Positions 1 through 9,294 of a stretch of DNA of 33,852 bases are shown in pieces. The stretch is from Welwitschia mirabilis (lineage: Eukaryota; Gnetophyta; Gnetopsida; Welwitschiales), in assembly GCA_051453625.1 (NCBI GenBank), contig JBOZIK010000001.1, positions 154,040,964 to 154,074,815 on the forward strand, given 5' to 3'. Under the pieces are notes generated by a model, which did not search any database, was not told the DNA's origin, and saw only the letters and a list, made by a program, of their open reading frames with translations. The first letter of the stretch is position 1. Every line of letters starts with the position of its first letter. Position numbers and translations under genes: made by a program.

Positions 1-2140
1 TTCATTCTATTAAGAAATATAAATTTTCTTTTCTTATTGCTAAGTTAGATATTACCAAATCTTATGATTCAATTAGTTAGCAAGTGTTAGTAAGTATCCT
101 TAGGAAAACTAGTTTTTATCAAGATATCATTAATCTTTGGATAGATATGTAGTCATTAGTCAAATTTAATATGAAGGTCAATAATCATAGGTTAAATTTC
201 TTTTTAATATGTCAAGGATTAATACAAGGGGACCCTCTATTTTCATATCCTTTTCTGTTTGTAATGAATGTTTTATAGGTCTTCTTAAGAAGAAATGGAG
301 TTATAAGAATCAGAATTGGATGTCAAACTTCTGTTAATAATCACTATGCAAATGATATCATCATTATTACCAAGGATTTATGTCAGCAAGTAAAATATAT
401 TAAAAATTCCATGAACCTTTTTGCGATGGCTATAATCTTTGCACCAACTAAAACAAGTCAAGAATCCACCCTTTAGGTAGAAATAGTATCAGAAAGGATA
501 AAATTACTTGAATCCTGAATGAAAAATTAGGAGACTTGTAGAATATTTACCTAATAATTCCCCTTGAAAACTAGTATAAGAACCTCACCTAGAATTACAT
601 CTTTGAGTCCATTTAAAGATAGTGTAACTCTTGGCAAAACAATTTTCTCTTATCCAAAGCAAAGATCATCCTCACAAACTTTTGCTTAATATCTTATTTC
701 TATTATATAGCTTTTATTATCTTTCCCTTAAGGAATATTATTTAAAAAATCAATAAGATCTTAAAGAATTTCATTTGGTTAGGAGTAAATACCATAACCA
801 AATTCATCTTTGTAAATGGAAGACCATAGCTCATCCAACAGAATCAGGAGGATGGGGGATTCAGAAATCAGAGGTCCACATGCTTACTAGAGCTCATAGG
901 ATTTTAAAAAGACTACATGAAGAAGAACAACCTTGGTATGACTTGATCAATTAAAAATATAGAAATACTAATCATGGAGAGTCCTACTTAAAGAAGCACC
1001 TTAGTAAAGCTCAACAACAACTTCTATAATTAAACATCTATTAGTCTAATTCAATCAAATAAATTCTCTTAAAGAAATATGAGAAAGATAACTCATACAA
1101 GAAATATTGAAAGGATCAAATTCCAAAAAAATTTAATTTTTTTGTTGGTTAAAGGATCACTATAGAGTTTTATCTAGAGATCAATTGCTCAAGAGAGGGC
1201 TTCAAGTGGAAACAAACTATCCTGTCTACCAATCATATCCTGAAACTATATAGCACTTGTTTCATCAAAGCATGTAAATCAAAGAATTAATAACCATAAT
1301 GAATAAGTACTACTATACCTATAAAATCTCTGATACATAATTAATTGATGGGATTCCTTTGACATATTAGCATATTAGGAGAAATAGAAATGATTTAATT
1401 TTCAATAATGCCCCTTTACATTTTTCTTTAAATACTACTAGGAGGATCAAACACTACCATTTTCAAATAATATTTATAATGGGATCTATGCCTAGTATTA
1501 ACCCTAATCTATTTGAAGGTTGTCCTACCTTGTGGAAAAAAGTGTAGGCTATGGGATGGAAAATCCTCCTGCATAACCTTAGTGGATATCAGGGGATCGA
1601 TATCGCCTCCTTTTACAAATGCTAAAGAGGAGTACATACAACTTACAGAAGAATCCTTATCAAGATAACAAAAGATTACCTATCTAGGATTTTGGAGATC
1701 CCTATAGAAAGAGAACATATTCCTCTTAGAAGCTGAAAGCAATATGAAGTGCTTTACTTCTTTCCTAATGGGGTTCCTAAGTTATGAAATGGATACATCA
1801 GCAAAAAGGCACTACTGCCCCCATGGGGATTAGGCATAAAACTAGTTAATGAATATTTTATTCAATATGGGAACTACTCTAGGCTATCAAGAATTTACTT
1901 TGATTTTCTTAAAGTCTTAGACCTAGGGCGCTAGGTGAATTTACTCTTATTTTTTCTTAAAGCACTTTAAAGAAGAGACTCCTTTAAATATTTTGGATTA
2001 GTTCTAGCTCTATGGAGAAAAACCTATGAAATCAAGGTAAGAGAAGCCTCTTATTCTTCTCCTTAGTGATGCCCACATTGGACTCCACCAAGGAGAGCTA
2101 TCAAGAGAAGAGCCATCATGAAAGAAATCCCTCATTTTGA

Positions 2141-2183
2141 GGGGTGACTTCACCCCTGAGTTAGTGGGGATGACTTCACCCCC
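2141..2183 (+). repeat. Two near-identical hairpin-forming palindromes inside the LINE tail
   Basis: GGGGTGACTTCACCCC (2141-2156) is a perfect inverted repeat around a CT centre. A second version, GGGGATGACTTCACCCCC (2166-2183), follows nine bases later. They lie where the reading frame slips by one base between the extension and the J-domain segment. They may be a local duplication, and the G/C runs make indels there easy. Confidence 0.6.
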
Positions 2184-2460
2184 AGACCATATAGAGAAGA
2201 TGTTTATGACTCTAGCCTAATAGGAGATAGTTCAAAAGTCTATCCATGAGATAGCTAAGAAGATAGTTTAGGAACATCCAATCCCCAATACTCAGGAGTA
2301 AGGGAGGCATGACTAGACCTCCTCTTAGATAGCAAATAGCCCTAATCCTGCCCAGAACTTAACCTTGGACTCTTGTTTAGTAGAAATTCAGCCTCACCCT
2401 TAGAAGGACATAGATATGAATGTTGCTTATCGAGAAGTTATGTTGATAATAATCGAAGGA

Positions 2461-2650
2461 CTGAAGAGTTGCCCCTTTACCACATTAGGACTCTCTCACA
2501 TAGCCCTTCCTTAAGCCATCAAGTCTATCTATAGAAAGAACACCTTTAGACTGCATCCAGATAAAAATCCAACAGGTGCTGAAGAATTCGAAAAAGTTAA
2601 ATCAAGCTTTTTAGGTGCTCTCTAATGATATGGATTATTTCTTACTTCAA
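2461..2650 (+). other. J-domain (DnaJ-like) at the C-terminus of the LINE ORF2 remnant
   Basis: J-domains bind and stimulate Hsp70 ATPase through a His-Pro-Asp loop. Frame 1 here reads TLGLSHIALP, a TAA in place of a likely Gln codon, AIKSIYRKNTFRLHPDKNPT, then GAEEFEKVKS. That covers helix I, basic helix II ending in RLHPDKNP, and helix III. After a one-base slip at 2605 the next frame gives helix IV, VLSND, then about 20 further residues to a stop. The HPD triplets at 2554-2562 (CAT CCA GAT) are intact. No Gly/Phe-rich or zinc-finger region follows, so this is a J-only (type III) module. The J-domain identity rests on several conserved positions and is secure. Its membership of the LINE reading frame is inferred from continuity and from the second copy. 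Confidence 0.85.
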
Positions 2651-2692
2651 CACAATCATGTTAATATTTTTTCATTCTATAGAGGATACTAA

Positions 2693-3004
2693 TCTCCTCT
2701 ATCCAGGTCTTTCTCTTATTAAACTTAAGTTTTTGTCACTTCTGCTAGCTTGGGTTATGTTTTACCTAGTCTGTTAGCAGTTTATGCATATTACTCTTCT
2801 AGGTAGGTACTTCCCTATCTTTAGTCTATTTTCTTAGGGGCATTTTCGCCCCCAATTTTATTCTCTTTTCCAGTCTACTTTTGAACATTCAACAAAATTC
2901 TTTTCCTTTTTTTTAATAGTTTAATCTTTATATCAAGCTAGGATGATATAGCCCCGCGATGTACATGTTCTAGTTTAATATATTTACTCTTTTTCAAAAA
3001 AAAA
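2693..3004 (+). other. LINE 3' untranslated tail and oligo-A
   Basis: After the stop at 2690-2692, about 300 bases of T-rich non-coding sequence end in a run of nine A at 2996-3004. This fits the 3' end of a retrotransposed transcript. No certain target-site duplication could be assigned because the 5' end is outside the window. Confidence 0.6.
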
Positions 3005-3343
3005 GACATATTTTTAATAACAATAATATAGAGAAAATTTTTATAAGATATTACAAGAATTTATTAGTGAATTCTAAGCAAATAAATATGGATATCATTA
3101 ATAACATTATTTCTATGTTGAATTTTATTTTTATTGAAAAATATGTACTATAGAAGATATCAAGGAATATTTATTTATAATAAAGCTAGTAAGATATATG
3201 TCCACAGGGTTTTCCTCTTAATTTTTTTAACATCATTAAAAGATTATTAAGGGTGATACTATAGCTATCCTTTTAAAGTTTTTAAATTTAAGAAAAATTT
3301 TAGAGACTTTTCCCTTTACTTAGATAATTTTAAGTGGAAAATT
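3005..3343. other. AT-rich spacer, no gene seen
   Basis: This stretch lies between the LINE A-tail and the left terminal-repeat segment of the copia-like element. I see no coding frame, RNA gene or repeat unit that I can name. Confidence 0.5.
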
Positions 3344-3530
3344 AGTCTTTGATTGAAGTCATATTGAATCCTAGTGCTATGGGATGTATAGTGCACATTT
3401 TAGCCTAGCATTACAGGATGTGTAATGCACAAAAAAAAGCCTATCTACTAGGGGATGTGTAGCAGTAAATTGATTGCTTTTTTTACAAAGTAGTTACCTC
3501 ATATGGCAACTCCTTTTTAGAGGTTTTATT
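3344..3530 (+). repeat. Left copy of a 187-bp direct repeat, probable 5' LTR segment of a copia-like element
   Basis: This matches 9108-9294 along its whole length at roughly 85% by eye. Shared words include TGATTGAAGTCATATTGAAT near the start and GAGGTTTTATT at the end. The right copy starts just after the last recognisable RNase H-like pol residues (about 9060), where a 3' LTR should begin. The two are therefore best read as the start of a pair of LTRs about 5.8 kb apart. Similarity stops abruptly after 3530, so the left LTR is truncated or interrupted. Confidence 0.6.
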
Positions 3531-3589
3531 TAAAAGCCTTAGCTATAGCTATCCTTTTATTTAAAGACCAAATAATGATTGAGCAATTT

Positions 3590-3723
3590 TGCATGTACAC
3601 AAAAGCAAAAGTGAGCTAGCACAAATTTGAAAAATTGGATTTTTTACAATGAATGGAATTAAACCTAGGACCTATGCTATGATAGCAAAGTGTTTTCACT
3701 ATAACACCAATGCTTCATTGGTG
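3590..3723 (-). mobile_element. tRNA-derived SINE-like relic, copy 1
   Basis: On the minus strand, 3723 to about 3650 reads like a tRNA 5' half: an A-box-like TATAGTGAAAACAC, then about 38 bases on a B-box-like AGGTTTAATTCC (GGTTCGAATCC with C-to-T changes). The following AT-rich body, including an ACATGCAAAATTG word, resembles that of the copy at 5130-5272. This fits a decayed RNA polymerase III retroposon. A functional tRNA is excluded because the stems do not pair and the B box is damaged. Confidence 0.45.
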
Positions 3724-4790
3724 ATAATAATTAAAATAGACACAAAAGGCTAGTGACTAAAGTAGCTAAGGCATGGTTAGTAGTCAGTTGAAAAGGACAA
3801 CATTATCAGGACTGCAAAAGGCTATAGAGGCATAGAGACAGAGTGCACAGACACACAAGAGTGATAGTGGAAGGCCTTAAGCATGATGAGCAAGTCAGAT
3901 TAGTAGGTGAAGATGAAGGCGTTAGTAGAATCATGGGCAAATATCATAATCGGGCAGCCAGCACAAAGGTGCAACAACACAGATCACAAGCAAAAAGGAG
4001 TGATTGCAATGGATCTAGCATAGGAAGGACATGAAGAAAATAGTAGATAAGATAGATTAGGCAAGTACAAGGATACCATAAATAGTTAAGATGAAAGTGT
4101 ATCTAGAGGCAAAGGAGCTTAGTTAGATCAGCAAAGGCGATGAAGAACCTAGCCATAATGGCTAGATCTACAATGCAGATGCAATAAGCAAGGAAAGCAT
4201 GGACTAGAAAAAGAGCAAGTAGGTGAGATGCAATCAACAAGTGAGAAGAAGCGCACTTATAAATGGCATGAGAAGATAGAGTAGGATATAAAAAGGCACA
4301 TGCATAGAGGTAGGAAGATAGACTGCAAGTAGGTAGCAAACACAGGCATATAGGTAATAGGAGGTAACACACAAGCATAGGAGCAGGGAATGCAGGCATG
4401 TGATGAGGAGAAGTGGCTATAGAGATTAAACATAAGAGTGTAAGAATGTAAGTTGGTAGTGTGACAACCAACAGCACATAGGCTAGTTGAACGGTAGCTA
4501 TGTAGTAATGGAAATGCAGAGGAAACAATGAATAGCAAGCTAGCAGCTGGTGGAGGCACTGCATAGGGAAACTAGTGAAGGATTGTGTTGAAGTAGAAAC
4601 TAACAATGATGCAAGAGATCATAGCAATGTTAAAGAGTATCAGAAAGTTGCACATCATGCCAGTAAAAATAAACTACATAAGCCAAAAGTACATGCACAA
4701 ACAACACATACAAGTAGCCAAAAACTATGATGTGGAGGGGCAATGTAGGTCAAGCCTAATAAATGCCTAAAATAAGTCAACAAGTTTTAA
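3724..4790. other. Purine-rich low-complexity stretch, no gene
   Basis: This is A/G-rich sequence full of AAG, GCAA and TAG words. The two overlapping minus-strand open frames at 4103-4606 encode Leu/Ser/Cys-rich low-complexity peptides without any domain I recognise. The small plus-strand frame at 3843-4034 is likewise without homology that I can see. I read this as old repeat DNA. Confidence 0.5.
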
Positions 4791-4963
4791 AAATAATCTT
4801 GAAAAGAAAACTCTAGAGAAGAGGCTCTAAAATCTCAATAAAAGGAACAAAAAGAGGTTCAAGAAGCTTCAAGCCAAAGAAAGATGCCACAAGAAGCTTT
4901 AGAGATCTCAAGAATGGCCAAGAAGCTCCAAGAACCCTAGCGTAAAAGCTCTAATACTAATTT

Positions 4964-5003
4964 CTAGGAAACAAGAATGCCAAAAATGGAAAGATATAAG
5001 ATG
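4964..5003 (-). repeat. Inverted copy of an LTR-region word (pairs with 9505-9544)
   Basis: Positions 4964-4990 are the exact reverse complement of 9518-9544 (27 of 27 bases), and the similarity continues to about 5003 with transition differences only. The right-hand partner sits about 400 bases into the proposed 3' LTR. This one is therefore probably a fragment of a second, oppositely oriented copy. The flanking 4800-4960 repeats words such as AAGAAGCTT and may belong to the same insertion. Confidence 0.6.
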
Positions 5004-5129
5004 GCTAAAACTGCTAATGTGTGTAAAACATGACTAATATCTAGTAATAGGTAAGATAAGCTACATGTCTGTAAAAGGGAAAATGGTTGAGAAATGGCTT
5101 ACATGTGCCTAGGATAAGGTAAAGGTCAA

Positions 5130-5272
5130 ACAATTTCACATGTGCATAGGTTTGAAAGTATCCAGCATAAATTTCAAAGATTAAAATTTTAGTAGAGTTA
5201 GAATCGAAACTTGCACCTCCCAATTGACAATGGGGTGCCTTAATCATAATAGCAACCAATCATTAGTGAAAT
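5130..5272 (-). mobile_element. tRNA-derived SINE-like relic, copy 2
   Basis: The minus strand from 5272 reads an A-box-like TATGATTAAGGCAC, then about 30 bases on a B-box-like AGTTTCGATTC. A body follows containing GAAATTTATGCT and ACATGTGAAATTG, which align with the same places in the copy at 3590-3723. Two copies on the same strand, 1.55 kb apart, support a dispersed family. The minus-strand open frame across 5041-5259 is likely a by-product. Confidence 0.45.
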
Positions 5273-5279
5273 AAAAGTG

Positions 5280-6178
5280 AAATAAAATAATTAAAAAATG
5301 GATCAAGCTACACTATCCTCTGAGCTTATTGTGCAGTTTTTAGTACCTTAACTATGATCTTTAGGTCCTATGAAGAGTTGTGTCTCTCTTAAGTGAAAAC
5401 ATCCTAGGTGTCCCAAGGTCTATATTCCCACATTTATCTCAATAATCAAGGGTATATTGGGTGAATACCAGAGGTACAATGGTAAGGTCTACTTGGATTT
5501 CATCATCAAGTTGACAACGAGTCATAAGTATAATAAATATTAAAATTTACTGAGTCTGAGATATAAGTAAGTTGCTAACATTGCATGATACTCCCTGTTA
5601 AAGATAGTATATAGCTGAGGTAACTAAAATTGGTTGAGGACTTAGAAGCCTCATCGAGATGATTCACATTTTTTGTCCTTATACTCCTTAGGAGATAAGA
5701 GTATCCTCCTTGAAGAGGATGTGATCACTACCCAGATTTAAGAGCAGATCTTAAAATTGATAAATCTTCATATTCATCATCTAATAATTAAATTAGGCCC
5801 CCTTGCATTAAAATTTACCCTCGTTCATATCAAGAACTCTTTAATAAATTACCTTATTTATTCTTATGAATGTAGGATGTGCATGGTTCAGGGGGGATTT
5901 ATCCTTCTTATTACACATTGTGGTTTAAATAGATCACTTAAATTTTTGGAATTAATTCCTTTTCATAGTGACTATACCTTTCCATCATTATCTCTTTTTA
6001 TTTTTGCATTGTAACTATACCATTGTCCTCTATTTTTTGTCTTTGGATTTTGACAAGTTTTCTTTGTGTATTAGATAGAACGAGTTTTTTAATAATGGAT
6101 GTGAGTAAGATCCCTCTAGAAATTGACTTTACCTCATAACTTATCAATCCTTCTCCCTCTATTTCTTAGTATTCATCA
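5280..6178. other. Unassigned repeat-like DNA
   Basis: No coding region that I can name. The plus-strand frame at 5757-6014 encodes a hydrophobic 85-residue peptide with no recognisable motif and no codon bias. By position it lies between the left LTR segment and gag of the copia-like element, so it is probably leader or nested-insertion sequence. Confidence 0.4.
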
Positions 6179-6340
6179 TGGCTTCTACATTGAAAGGTAG
6201 ATTCTAGATCCTGTCAGAGAGTTTTATACCAGTCTTGACTATCAGAATGATATCCAACCTTAGGGTGATCTTGCATGATGATCAAAGTTGAAAGAATTAG
6301 AATGAATATTTTATGTCAACAATGCAAAATTTATGGTTTT

Positions 6341-6360
6341 AATATATATATATATATATA
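6341..6360. repeat. (AT)n microsatellite
   Basis: Ten uninterrupted AT units lie inside the copia gag remnant. They are a probable length polymorphism. Confidence 0.9.
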
Positions 6361-6495
6361 AGAAGATCATGTTACTTTTTAGGATTCAAATGAAGGAAAG
6401 GCATGGAAAGCCATTGATTGCAAGCTCAGAGAGATCATGTAAAAATCAGTGGCTATTATGCACAAAAAGTTGGTGGATAGAAATAAGTCTTGTTA

Positions 6496-6647
6496 TTCCA
6501 ACTATTATGCTTTGTAGGACANNNNNNNNNNNNNNNNNNNNNNNNNNNNNNNNNNNNNNNNNNNNNNNNNNNNNNNNNNNNNNNNNNNNNNNNNNNNNNN
6601 NNNNNNNNNNNNNNNNNNNNNTTCCAACTATTATGCTTTGTAGGACA
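6496..6647. other. 100-N scaffold gap with duplicated 26-base flanks
   Basis: The N run is 6522-6621. The 26 bases before it (6496-6521) are repeated exactly at 6622-6647. Overlapping contig ends joined with a fixed-size gap are the likely cause, so the true sequence may have no gap here and one copy of the 26-mer. Confidence 0.85.
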
Positions 6648-8044
6648 TATTTTATGCGAATAATGATCTTGAGTTAATAAATCTCATTATAGGCATGAAT
6701 AACCTTCACTATGAAAGGGGTAAAATGTGTCAGCTTACAACTTAGATCATAGATATTAAAACCAAGGTTGCTGAGATAGATCCAACCTAGAAAGTTTGCA
6801 TAAATTATGTTAACTTGGGCCATTGTTGTTTGAAGGATTGTTTTCTTTGTAGTTACATCCTATCTTTTCATGAAAGTAAGTAGCTATTTAATATGAACTT
6901 TAACATGCTTAGTAAGGATCTTATTGCTACAGAAGCTTAGTATAACTTTTTAGACTCCTTGTCCTCTAGTGTGGCTTGCAAAGTTTCTCATTCTTATAGA
7001 TCTCCTTCTAAACATAAGCAATCTTCTCATAACTCTGATCCATCAAAGACATCATATTATGATAAGGGTAAGGCTTCACAAAAATAACAAAAGAAGCCCA
7101 ATCAGACTCTGTTAAATAAAAATCAAGTTTAACATTCTGCTACTCTGAACAAAAACAAATATCAATGCTCAAGATGTAAAAGAAGTGGTCATACCTCAGA
7201 CTTCTATTAAATACTTTGGGATAATATTTAATCAACACCTAAGGCAAATGCAGTTATTGAAGAGCCTAAATCCCTTAATGTTAATGATCATCATGAATAT
7301 GTACCTCATAATGAAACTTGAATTCTTGACAAGGATGCTAATTATCACATGATGTATCGGTATGATTATTAAAATGACTTTTTCAAAGTTCTAAGTCAAG
7401 TTTATTTAGCAAATAGAACTCTAATTCTAGTGGAAGACTATGGTTCAGTCACTCTTAACTTGACATCACTCTCTCCACAGACTACTTCTCATGTTCTATG
7501 TGTGACTTATTTCAGATCACATCTTCTATTGCTTTCTACCCTAATGCGAGAAGATCACTTAAACTCTATGATAAAGCACTCAATGGACATTTTTTATTTC
7601 AATAATAAACTAGTTATGTAAGGCTACATAGATGGTAACTTATTCATTTTTAAGGTTGTGTTAAAAAGCATGAGATCACTTGCGTCACTACCCTAGCTAT
7701 CACCTTGAATGCTAAATGTCCTATGATTTAGGTGAAAGATGTAGTCAGTAATCCTGCTCTAGTTTCTTCTATTAGTACAACTTCTTTGTAATCTTTAGGA
7801 ATTGAGTAATTTGGTGCTTTAGGCACTCTTAATCATGGTTTTCATAGCAATTTAGTAGGTTCTCCAATCAAAGAAGCTGAGACTACCCATAGACGACATT
7901 GTAGTACTTGGTTAAAGTCTATTCTCCAAGATGTTCATCATAATGAAAAGGGTAAAACTAGAACTAGATATAGCTCCCATACAACTCATGATAATGATGT
8001 TAATGAGTTCCATTTAATTTCTGATGGTAAACCAACTTCTTTAA

Positions 8045-8890
8045 NNNNNNNNNNNNNNNNNNNNNNNNNNNNNNNNNNNNNNNNNNNNNNNNNNNNNNNN
8101 NNNNNNNNNNNNNNNNNNNNNNNNNNNNNNNNNNNNNNNNNNNNNNNNNNNNNNNNNNNNNNNNNNNNNNNNNNNNNNNNNNNNNNNNNNNNNNNNNNNN
8201 NNNNNNNNNNNNNNNNNNNNNNNNNNNNNNNNNNNNNNNNNNNNNNNNNNNNNNNNNNNNNNNNNNNNNNNNNNNNNNNNNNNNNNNNNNNNNNNNNNNN
8301 NNNNNNNNNNNNNNNNNNNNNNNNNNNNNNNNNNNNNNNNNNNNNNNNNNNNNNNNNNNNNNNNNNNNNNNNNNNNNNNNNNNNNNNNNNNNNNNNNNNN
8401 NNNNNNNNNNNNNNNNNNNNNNNNNNNNNNNNNNNNNNNNNNNNNNNNNNNNNNNNNNNNNNNNNNNNNNNNNNNNNNNNNNNNNNNNNNNNNNNNNNNN
8501 NNNNNNNNNNNNNNNNNNNNNNNNNNNNNNNNNNNNNNNNNNNNNNNNNNNNNNNNNNNNNNNNNNNNNNNNNNNNNNNNNNNNNNNNNNNNNNNNNNNN
8601 NNNNNNNNNNNNNNNNNNNNNNNNNNNNNNNNNNNNNNNNNNNNNNNNNNNNNNNNNNNNNNNNNNNNNNNNNNNNNNNNNNNNNNNNNNNNNNNNNNNN
8701 NNNNNNNNNNNNNNNNNNNNNNNNNNNNNNNNNNNNNNNNNNNNNNNNNNNNNNNNNNNNNNNNNNNNNNNNNNNNNNNNNNNNNNNNNNNNNNNNNNNN
8801 NNNNNNNNNNNNNNNNNNNNNNNNNNNNNNNNNNNNNNNNNNNNNNNNNNNNNNNNNNNNNNNNNNNNNNNNNNNNNNNNNNNNNNNNNN
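8045..8890. other. 846-base assembly gap
   Basis: Run of N inside the copia pol remnant. Any open frame spanning it is an artefact of unknown bases. Confidence 0.99.
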
Positions 8891-9107
8891 TGGTACATGG
8901 GAGTTGGTTCATAAAATTAAGGACCTTATATGGCATGAAGTCATTACACAAGTACATCATTCAACCATAGAATCAATAAGTACTTCTTAAATAAAGATGC
9001 TTCATTAAGAGAAGTTTCAATATTTCAATCTAATAATAGATTGACAAATAATGAGTTGAGTTAAATTCATTTTGCTTTTATACATCATGGGCTTCACTTG
9101 ACTCTTG

Positions 9108-9294
9108 AGTCTCTGATTGAAGTCATATTGAATTCTAGCACTACGAGATGTGTAGTACACATTTTGGCCTAGCATTATGGGATATATAATGCACAAAAAT
9201 AATCCTATCTACTATGGGATATGTAGCAGGAAATTGACTGCTTCTTTTACGAAGTAGTTCCCTCATAAGGCAACTCCTTTCTGGAGGTTTTATT
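9108..9294 (+). repeat. Right copy of the 187-bp direct repeat, start of the probable 3' LTR
   Basis: Partner of 3344-3530. It begins about 50 bases after the last RNase H-like residues, as expected for a 3' LTR. The sequence continues beyond the shared segment into 9295-9573. Confidence 0.6.

Larger units (their letters stand above)
1..2692 (+). pseudogene. LINE ORF2-like pseudogene: RT, zf-RVT, extension, J-domain
   Basis: The family product would nick target DNA and reverse-transcribe its own RNA; only the part from the RT palm onward is present. Visible RT signatures are AKLDITKSYDSI (about 45-80, the palm A-like block), GLIQGDPLFSYPFLF (about 217-262) and YANDIIIIT (about 346-372, in place of the usual YADD). 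A stretch at 735-830 resembles the LINE 'I..I..FIW.G' region before the zinc finger. At 1143-1285 the frame gives CWLKDHYRVLSRDQLLKRG, then YPETI-stop-HLFHQ, a typical zf-RVT layout that has lost its cysteines. From 1143 the same frame continues to about 2146 without a shift. A one-base slip at a GGGG run moves it to the frame holding the HPD motif, and a second slip at 2605 leads to the stop at 2690. In-frame stops are mostly TAG. Confidence 0.8.
1..3004 (+). mobile_element. Non-LTR retrotransposon (LINE, L1-like) remnant with a C-terminal J-domain
   Basis: This is a decayed LINE whose 5' part lies outside the window. Parts in order are reverse transcriptase palm motifs (12-480), the RT C-terminal region (about 720-960), a zf-RVT zinc-finger region (about 1120-1285), an extension of about 400 residues, a J-domain (about 2461-2650), a stop at 2690-2692, an untranslated tail of about 300 bases and nine A at 2996-3004. 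Order, strand and A-tail fit one target-primed insertion. Many in-frame stops and at least three single-base frame slips (near 1135, 2143 and 2605) mean it cannot encode protein. The J-domain is not a part of plant LINEs that I know of. A nested insertion of an unrelated J-domain pseudogene is the main alternative, but the second copy at 9584-11193 argues against it. Confidence 0.85.
6179..9060 (+). pseudogene. Ty1/copia-type gag-pol remnant
   Basis: Fragments appear in the order of a copia polyprotein. The gag part has KAWKAIDCKLREI (about 6399-6437), a classical copia capsid-region pattern. The nucleocapsid has CSRCKRSGHTSDFY (about 7167-7208), a CCHC knuckle whose last Cys codon is now TAT. 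The protease has ILDKDANYHMMYR (about 7323-7361), in place of the usual 'ILDSGATHHMT'. A region at 7380-7650 with SHVLCVTYFRSHLLLLS matches the segment after protease. After an 846-base gap, 8891-9060 resembles the RNase H end. Integrase and most of RT are missing or hidden in the gap. Many stop codons show it is dead. It is flanked by the 187-bp repeats. Confidence 0.75.

Noticed and set aside
4103-4606. Minus-strand open frame of 167 codons, rich in Leu, Ser and Cys
   Set aside because: Low-complexity product from the complement of purine-rich repeat DNA. There is an equally long overlapping frame, and no motif or homology that I recognise.
7986-8960. Long minus-strand open frames across the N run
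   Set aside because: They are open only because unknown bases contain no stop codons.
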